Source: Gnetum montanum (lineage: Eukaryota > Streptophyta > Gnetopsida > Gnetales > Gnetaceae). From it: a DNA stretch of 64,000 nucleotides. The first letter of the stretch is position 1. Every line of letters begins with the position of its first letter. This document shows positions 58,072-64,000 of the stretch, piece by piece. The position numbers were made by a program, and so were the translations under genes. The stretch lies in contig MNCI01003975.1 in the NCBI GenBank assembly GCA_015680685.1, positions 1,586,704 to 1,650,703 of the forward strand, given 5' to 3'. The notes under the pieces are model-generated. The model was not told the DNA's origin. It searched no databases and saw only the letters and a program-made list of their open reading frames with translations.

Positions 58072-58984
58072 TGAAGAGTCACAGTTTTGTTGGCTACATC
58101 AATGAGGCCTCATTGACTGGGCCTTGTTGACGAGGGCTTGTTGATGCATTGTATCATGCATTGATGAGGCTCTGTCAACCTAGCCTCTATTTTTTGGCTA
58201 TAAATATGCATCTACTAGTTGCATTTATGACATCAAAATTTTAGTAGCAGCGAAGCCCTTGCAGTTTGTTCATTTGAGAGTTAGAATATTTTTTCTGAGT
58301 GCCCGTAGCAGGAGTCATTGTGTGTATAGATCTTTATTCAAGCATTATTGTACCTGAGCATGACAATGTGTGCAGTAATAAAGACAAGCTTTCTAATAAA
58401 CCTTGAAACATTCTAGATAGATTAAATATTTTATTTATGCATTTAATGTCTTCAATTATTTATTAAATTTTTCCACTAATTATGCTAATGAAGTAGTTAA
58501 ATAAGATAAGCTAGATAGATTAAACACATAAGTATGACCACTTCGACCGTAACACATATTTGCTTGGTAATCCCAATAGCATTAATGCTTGGTATGCCTA
58601 GTAGCATAGCACTTGGTAACCCAATAGTGAATATGTGGGTTTAGGACATGTGTGGAAAGTGGGACTAGATGCTTATGTTAGGACTAGTTAGATATTATTT
58701 AATTAGTTAAATTAAATTAGTTAATCTAATTACTTTTATCTCCCTTTTTGAACACCAAACTATAAAATATAAAATGATAAAAATTAGATACCTCAATTAC
58801 ACTTAACCATACCAGTGTACATCCCAAGTGTAATTGGGAAGACAATGATTAACCTTAAGGCAAAGATTCACTTCGTAGAAGACTAGTGCACCGAAAACTA
58901 TAAAGTTCACAGAATTCGACCAGATTGTGCATGAACACTTTGTGATTTGTATGGTTGGGCATAGGGGTACCTCGCTGCTCATCA
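58072..58984 (+). repeat. 3' LTR of the Athila-like element
   Basis: It runs from TGAAGAGTCACAG to GCTGCTCATCA and matches 24696-25628 throughout. TATAAATA is at 58199-58206. Its U3 repeats GAGGCCTCATTGACTGGGCC-type words, as in the other LTR. Confidence 0.85.
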
Positions 58985-59190
58985 GCCCCCTATAGTAGAA
59001 ACCTTAGTGTGGAAGCTATAGGTGGTTTGGGTGCTGAAATTTCATAACATCTACTATGAATTTCTAGAGCAAAGCTAGCGTGGAAGCCTTAATAACCATT
59101 TAATTTTTGTTGCTTCATTTTTTGCCACTAAACTAATGTTTGTTTCCATACTGGTCAAAATTTCATAGCCCAAAACTATGTCTTAGCCTA
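58985..59190 (+). other. Tat-B leader resumes
   Basis: No gene. It carries the Tat-B words TTAGTGTGGAAGC (about 59008) and CTAGCGTGGAAGCC (about 59077), which link it to the LTR at 22620-24039. Confidence 0.5.
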
Positions 59191-59500
59191 AATTATGCAT
59201 AAATTTAGAAAAAGCATCTAAGTTATGCATAAATTTGAAAAAAAACATGCAAGTTATGCATAAATTTAGAAAATAGTATCTATATTATGCATAAATTTAG
59301 AAAAAGTAATCATAAGTTTAGAAAAACCATCTATATTATGCAAAGCATGCATAGATTTGGGAAAATCATCTAAACTAAGCACAAAGGTTAGGAAAAAACA
59401 TGTACATTATGCAAAGCATGCATAAATTTGGAAAAATCATCTAAGCTATGCAAAAATTTAGAAAAGCATCATAAACTTATAAAAAGCCATGTAGCCCTAG
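59190..59500. repeat. Tandem repeat, unit about 30 bp
   Basis: The unit is of the type AGTTATGCATAAATTTAGAA followed by AAAGCATCTA. About ten degenerate copies follow each other, some with ATGCAAAGCATGCATAAATT extensions (59350, 59420). Confidence 0.8.
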
Positions 59501-59639
59501 TAAAAGCTTATTTACAATAGAAAATGCTTTTACTCTTCTTAGAAAAGCAAAATTAAGCATTAGTTTTACATGTTCACAAAAGAAAAACATAAGTTATACA
59601 TATCAACCACTTCCATTTCCAAATAGATGATGTACTATA

Positions 59640-60300
59640 ACCATGATTTTGCCTTGTTCACATAGCCATAGCCAAAAAATTTGTTAAAAATTCGTTTGTA
59701 CTCCAATTTAACTAATTTCACCATGAAAAGAATCTTGAAATTATGAAACTTACATTCATGATCATTAAAATCGAAAAGGTATAGCCATATATCCATGAAA
59801 CATGAAAGAATCTAGCCAAAACTATAGTTGTCAACATTTACCCCTTTTCATATAGGGTTGGTAAAGAATTCACCAAAAATTCATTTGAGCTCCAAATAGA
59901 GTAATTCCACCATCGTTTGAAAGCTCAAATTGAGTTGTACACACCCATGTTTAGAAAAAATTAGGAAAAATTCATTAATTTAGACAATACTCCAAAAATG
60001 GCACAAACTTCCTTATTACACATGCATAGTAAAAAAATTCGTAAAAAATTTGTTTAAAGTCCAATAGGAGTGATTCCACCTCCATTGGAAAGATAAATTC
60101 AAAGCCTAATTAGACATAACCTTTGTTGTTTCTTAAAAAAAATTCGCAAATCTTCATGAAATTAAAAAAGTAACATAAACAACCTAACTATGCAACGTTA
60201 GGAAAACAACCACAATTTCTTTGTTTCAAGGTCAAATTAAATAATATGGTAGCCATCAGAAAGCTTAAATGAAGGGTTACAAATCCATGAGCATCAATTT
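59640..60300. repeat. Degenerate tandem repeat, unit about 175 bp
   Basis: Recurring anchors 'aaattcgtttg-a-ctcca' and 'aattccaccat..tgaaag' lie near 59693, 59878, 60047 and 60225. Units are strongly diverged, so copy borders are approximate. Confidence 0.5.
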
Positions 60301-61260
60301 TACAAAAGTATAGCTATTATACCAAGAAAAAAAATATACTACTATACTTGCTTTTTCATATCAAAATTTCAAATATCTCAAAACCAAATTTAATTTTAAC
60401 AAATCATGAGGCCTAGATTTGAAAAAACAACCATACCCCAAAATTTTGGGAAAAAAGCATGAAATAGTAAGTCCTATTTTTAAAATTGAATCTAAAAAAG
60501 CTAAAACAACATAATAATCATGTATTTATGTGGAAATGACCAAAATAGGAGGTGGGGTTTCATCAAAATTCTAAGTTAATCCTTCCATCAGAGTAGATCT
60601 AGAAAAAATAGTCCTAACACATGAAAAACAAACCTTGGAAAACCTTGGAAAAAAGGAAAACATAGGTGGAAATGCCTACCTTGGAGCAGCAATAGAGGTA
60701 GCTTGGATGGAGATGGGCCTAGACACTTCTTCTAGATCTCTAGCATGTCCATCCACCTTATGAATCATAGGGTTTCAACTCTTCCCCCCGCATTGCTTTG
60801 ACACCATGATAAGCTCAATAGTGGGAATGGATGAAAACTGAGAAGGATGAGAGATCAACATTAGCTATGAGGAAGATGAGAGGATTCCATGCTAAGAATT
60901 TGTTTTTGATACCACAAGAATCTCTACCAAACCTCTCTTTCAATGTGCTATTAATTTAGAATGAAAATTATGATGAAAACTTATGAGATTCCACAATAAA
61001 ATCACATCTAAAACCTTAACACACAACTTAAAATCCCCAACTTCCAATTTATTGCACCATAACTATAAGTGCACTAAAGTACAAAGGGGGAAAGTCTAGT
61101 TGACGTTGGTTTTGGGTGGGAAACAACTTCACTTTTCAAAGTTTTAAAATTTTTTAGATTGTGGGCCCTATCCTACACCTTCATTCTTAACCAAAACTTG
61201 CATCAACATTGAGATATGTCAATTTTGACTCTTAAAGCCTTATGGCAACTGTAACCCCAT
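60301..61260. other. Leader segment without a clear gene
   Basis: No ORF of note. On the minus strand TGGTGTCAAAGCAATG (about 60790-60806), preceded by TTATCA, resembles a tRNA-Met primer site after an LTR end, but no LTR partner was found. A CCATGCTAAGAA word occurs at 60887. Confidence 0.35.
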
Positions 61261-63800
61261 ACATCCATGCTAGGAATACCATGCTCAACATGGAGACATG
61301 CCTATTATTTTATAAAATTTTTGGAATTACAACTTTTTTTCTATTTTTGGTAACCCAAACCTACCTTTTTCAACCTTGGGTTCCCAAAAGTGGGTAAGAC
61401 ATGAGCAAGCCAAGACACCATTGGTTTCCATGTTGGGGTAGTAGTTCCCAATGTGGAAGAAGAGGGGTAACACCCACTCTTACTCCCCAACACCCATCTA
61501 GCTTAATGTTTACCCCAAAATGGGCTACATGTGACCTAGAACCCCTCCAAGCATCTTTGGCAACCTCAAAATCCCACTATACCTAGTCAAACGTGGTCGA
61601 AATATGGGATTTTATGTTTTCCATGATAGGGGAGGCTTCTTCCATGCTAATTCTCTCATCCTTAGGGTGTATAGATGGGGGAAAGCCAAAAATGACTCAA
61701 ATTAATTGCCTAATGACTATTTCTTGATGCTTGGTGACCCCTAGACCTTGCTGGAACCCTTTGGAGCTTCCAAAAGCCTCAAAAGTGGTCAAATATGGCA
61801 CAAAACTACCATCCCACTCTCCTCCATGTTAAGGAAACCATGCTCAATGTGGAAGAAAGGAATGGAATTTCATGAGATACTTAGAAGCCTTCAAATTATC
61901 AAATCTTGACACACAACATTAGTTGTCAACATCGATAACCCTAGAGGTTGACATGCATGGTTAATTAGTTGTCGATTTGGCCTAGATTTAACTTTCTTCA
62001 CTAAGGGAGACATTTTCCATGATGAGCCTCCCTCACTTGGGGTGGGAAAAGAGGGGGAAGCCTAAAAACCTCCTCACAGCCTCCAAAATAATAAGATCTT
62101 AACCTTAAGCACTAATGACCCATACTAACAACCTTGTGAACACTCATGCATAGCTAGATTGATTGTAAAAAGCTAAAATGCCATTCCTCCAAATATTCCA
62201 TGCTAAGCATGGAATCCCCATTGTGGAGAAAGGGGAGGGGGAGAGACCATAAAATTACTTAATGATCCTTGAAATAACGAAATTTCAATATCAAATGTTA
62301 GCAGTTGATAGTGGAAACCTTAGAAGCCTACATGCATAATTGAAAGTCATCATAAAGGGCTAAAAATATTTTCCCCCTAATTATCCATGCTAAATATGGA
62401 AGCCCCAACATGGAAAAAGGAGTGGAAACCCCAAAAACCACTCATCAACCTTCAAAATAGCAAGCTTTTAACACCAGGTATTAACCATTGTTACTAGCAA
62501 CCTCAAGGACCTAAATGCATGATAAAAAATTATGCAAAAGTATAAAAATATATTTTCCACCAATTTTCCACATTGGGCATACTATCCCTCATGTGGAAAA
62601 AGGGGAAAGCTTAATAACCACTTGGAAAACCTATAAACCAACCAGTTTTGACTCCAAACCTTAATCTTCAACCTTAGTAGCCCGGAAGGCTGACATGCAT
62701 GGTTGATTGAATTTAAAACTAGGCTGGATATGCGTTTTATGGTGTCTCCACACTAGGAATTACCTCCTCCATGCTGTTCAGCATATAAATTAAGGGGGAG
62801 ACCTATTTGGGATCCATAACTACCTCAAAACAACATTAACTAAACTTGCATGTGCTCTAGGACCCTACCAACATCTTTTGGAGCCTTCAAACTTCAAGAA
62901 ACTAATGTCAAAAGGTGAAAAATTGATTCTCCCTACTTTTCCAGGCTAAGAATCTCAATCTTTCACATTGGAGTAACTTTCCTAGCATGAAAATAAGGTG
63001 GAAAAGCTACTTTTCCACTTTTAATCGTAAGATAACACTCTTGGAAGCCAAAGATCTACAACAGAGAAGTCCAAGACCTCATAGCCTTAAGAGTTTGCTT
63101 TCCTAACCTTATTTTAACATCCAAAATTCATTCTCTCCATTCTTCCACATTGGAGTAACTCCCCCAATGTGGAAATAGGGGAGGAGACCTTCAGTACCCT
63201 TAAACAACCTTCAAACAGGCCTAAAATTAGCTAGAAACTTGCAGAATCAAAGTCTACAATCCTAGGGATCTAGAAACCTAGTCAAAGTGTCCCTAAATCA
63301 CTTTAAATTCATAAAAAAGTGTCCCCCTATTTTACCACGTTGAGGATACTATGCTTAGTGTGTGGAAAGTGGGGGAAGCCATTTTGACACATCTTGACAC
63401 TCAAAATTGCTTTAAATTGCCTCAAAACAAAGCTTAGAGATGCACAAGTTCCAAATCTAGACTCTAGATACCTATTTTATAATGTTTGGCCTCATTTTTA
63501 CTTTCATTTTGTTCTCCATGCTGAACCCCCTCTTTTCTACATTGGCTAACGTGGAAACAAAGGGGGAATGCTTTAGAACATGCTTTTTGGCCTTTATAGA
63601 CTTCCTGAATGCCTAATTTAGATGGATATGACCCTGTGCTACCTTGGGAAGGTCTTGGAACCTAAATTTTGGACCTCGAAGCATCACAAAATCCGTTTTC
63701 CTTGGTTTCCACACTAAGGGTCCCTGTTTCCATGCTGACCCTAGTGTGGAAGCCTCAAAACACTTTATTTTGGGTCCAAATAGCCCAAAAATAGCCCTAA
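61260..63800. repeat. Tandem array, unit about 188 bp, at least 13 units
   Basis: Each unit carries a CCATGCTAAGCATGGAAG-like block in which a CCA(T/C)(G/A)CT word is followed by a (C)ATGTGGAA or AGCATGGAA word. Block starts lie near 61264, 61425, 61640, 61822, 62012, 62197, 62384, 62566, 62747, 62941, 63144, 63334, 63515 and 63708, with spacing 161-215 and mostly 181-194. Between blocks, GACATGCATGGTTGATT-like and 'cttcaaa-tagcaa-tttgacacc' words recur in the same order, which shows true tandem units. The array probably continues past the window. Open frames such as 61401-61586 are repeat translations. Confidence 0.75.
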
Positions 63801-64000
63801 TTGATGCTTGAACTCACCTAATAGCCTTATAGCCTTAAAACATGGCATGCTAAGGCCTAAAACTGGTAAAAAATCTAACCATTTTTTCCTATACTAATCA
63901 AATTTTATCATATATAACCTATTTTGCTTGATTTTTGCCTTATTATGTAATTTTTTGGCTTCTTTATGAACTTATGTTGGCTTTTTAACCTTGTTAACCT

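Larger units (their letters stand above)
24696..58984 (+). mobile_element. Athila-like Ty3/gypsy element, split by a nested Tat element
   Basis: Two related LTRs (24696-25628 and 58072-58984) flank gag, protease, RT, RNase H, integrase and a long third ORF. A tRNA-Asp-type primer site and a TGGGGGTA purine tract are also present. The flanking 5-mers ACCCC (24691-24695) and GCCCC (58985-58989) fit a duplication with one change. Without the nested element (30325-52496 plus one duplicated CCATT) it is about 12.1 kb, as expected for Athila elements. The third ORF after integrase also fits that lineage. Confidence 0.8.

Noticed and set aside
60780-61080. Another LTR element on the minus strand, from a tRNA-Met-like primer site
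   Set aside because: Only the 16-base primer-like match was found; no second LTR, no gag or pol and no target duplication.
61260-63800. CRISPR-like array, given regular spacing
   Set aside because: Units are ~188 bp and degenerate, the between-block sequence is itself repeated, and the setting is a plant retrotransposon leader.

Overview
The window is AT-rich plant nuclear DNA with no intact host gene. It is made almost entirely of old, nested LTR retrotransposons. All the coding traces belong to plant lineages: Ty1/copia (one Sirevirus-like element and one smaller one), Athila-like Ty3/gypsy (tRNA-Asp-type primer site and a long third ORF), and Tat-type Ty3/gypsy (a second RNase H domain, and an element of about 19 kb). 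The heavy decay, the solo LTRs and the four-deep nesting suggest a seed plant with a large genome that removes DNA slowly. A gymnosperm is plausible, but the sequence does not prove it.

Layout. 1-1013 is the 3' tail and 3' LTR of an Athila-like element that sits at the start of a Sirevirus-like copia RT (1014-2560, env-like ORF 2840-4400). That copia host runs in pieces to about 20060 and is interrupted by four elements in all: the 1-1013 element, a complete copia element (5021-11038, TSD ATTTC), a solo LTR (11513-13959, TSD GTATT), and a gag-only gypsy element on the minus strand (14352-19693, TSD ATTAA/ATTGA). A further Athila-family solo LTR lies at 20229-21113 (TSD CATGT). From about 22620 to the right edge lies a Tat-type element on the plus strand (Tat-B): 5' LTR, primer site, and a very long leader made of tandem arrays. 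An Athila-like element of about 12 kb (24696-58984, TSD ACCCC/GCCCC) is inserted in that leader. Its RNase H gene is split by a Tat-type element on the minus strand (Tat-A, 30325-52496, TSD CCATT). One LTR of Tat-A is in turn split by a second solo LTR (30765-33627, TSD GCTAG with one mismatch).

The most unusual object is inside Tat-A. Between its protease and reverse transcriptase, in antisense orientation, lies an intron-containing gene (about 42347-46034). Its first exons resemble an FCP1/NIF-type HAD phosphatase that has lost its metal-binding aspartates. Its later exons resemble a plant-mobile-domain-like protein followed by a coiled coil. Four introns in the second part and one in the first have GT-AG ends and keep the reading frame. 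A second unusual pattern is that each Tat-type element carries its own short word (AGCGTGAG in Tat-A; AGCATGGAAG/AACGTGGAAG in Tat-B), scattered in the LTR and amplified in the leader. In Tat-B the word recurs every ~188 bp over at least 13 units.

All coding regions are broken by stops and frameshifts. Many of the stops fit C-to-T decay of CGA, CAG or CAA codons. LTR pairs still align well: about 31 differences in 446 bases for the gag-only element, and roughly 10% by eye for Tat-A.
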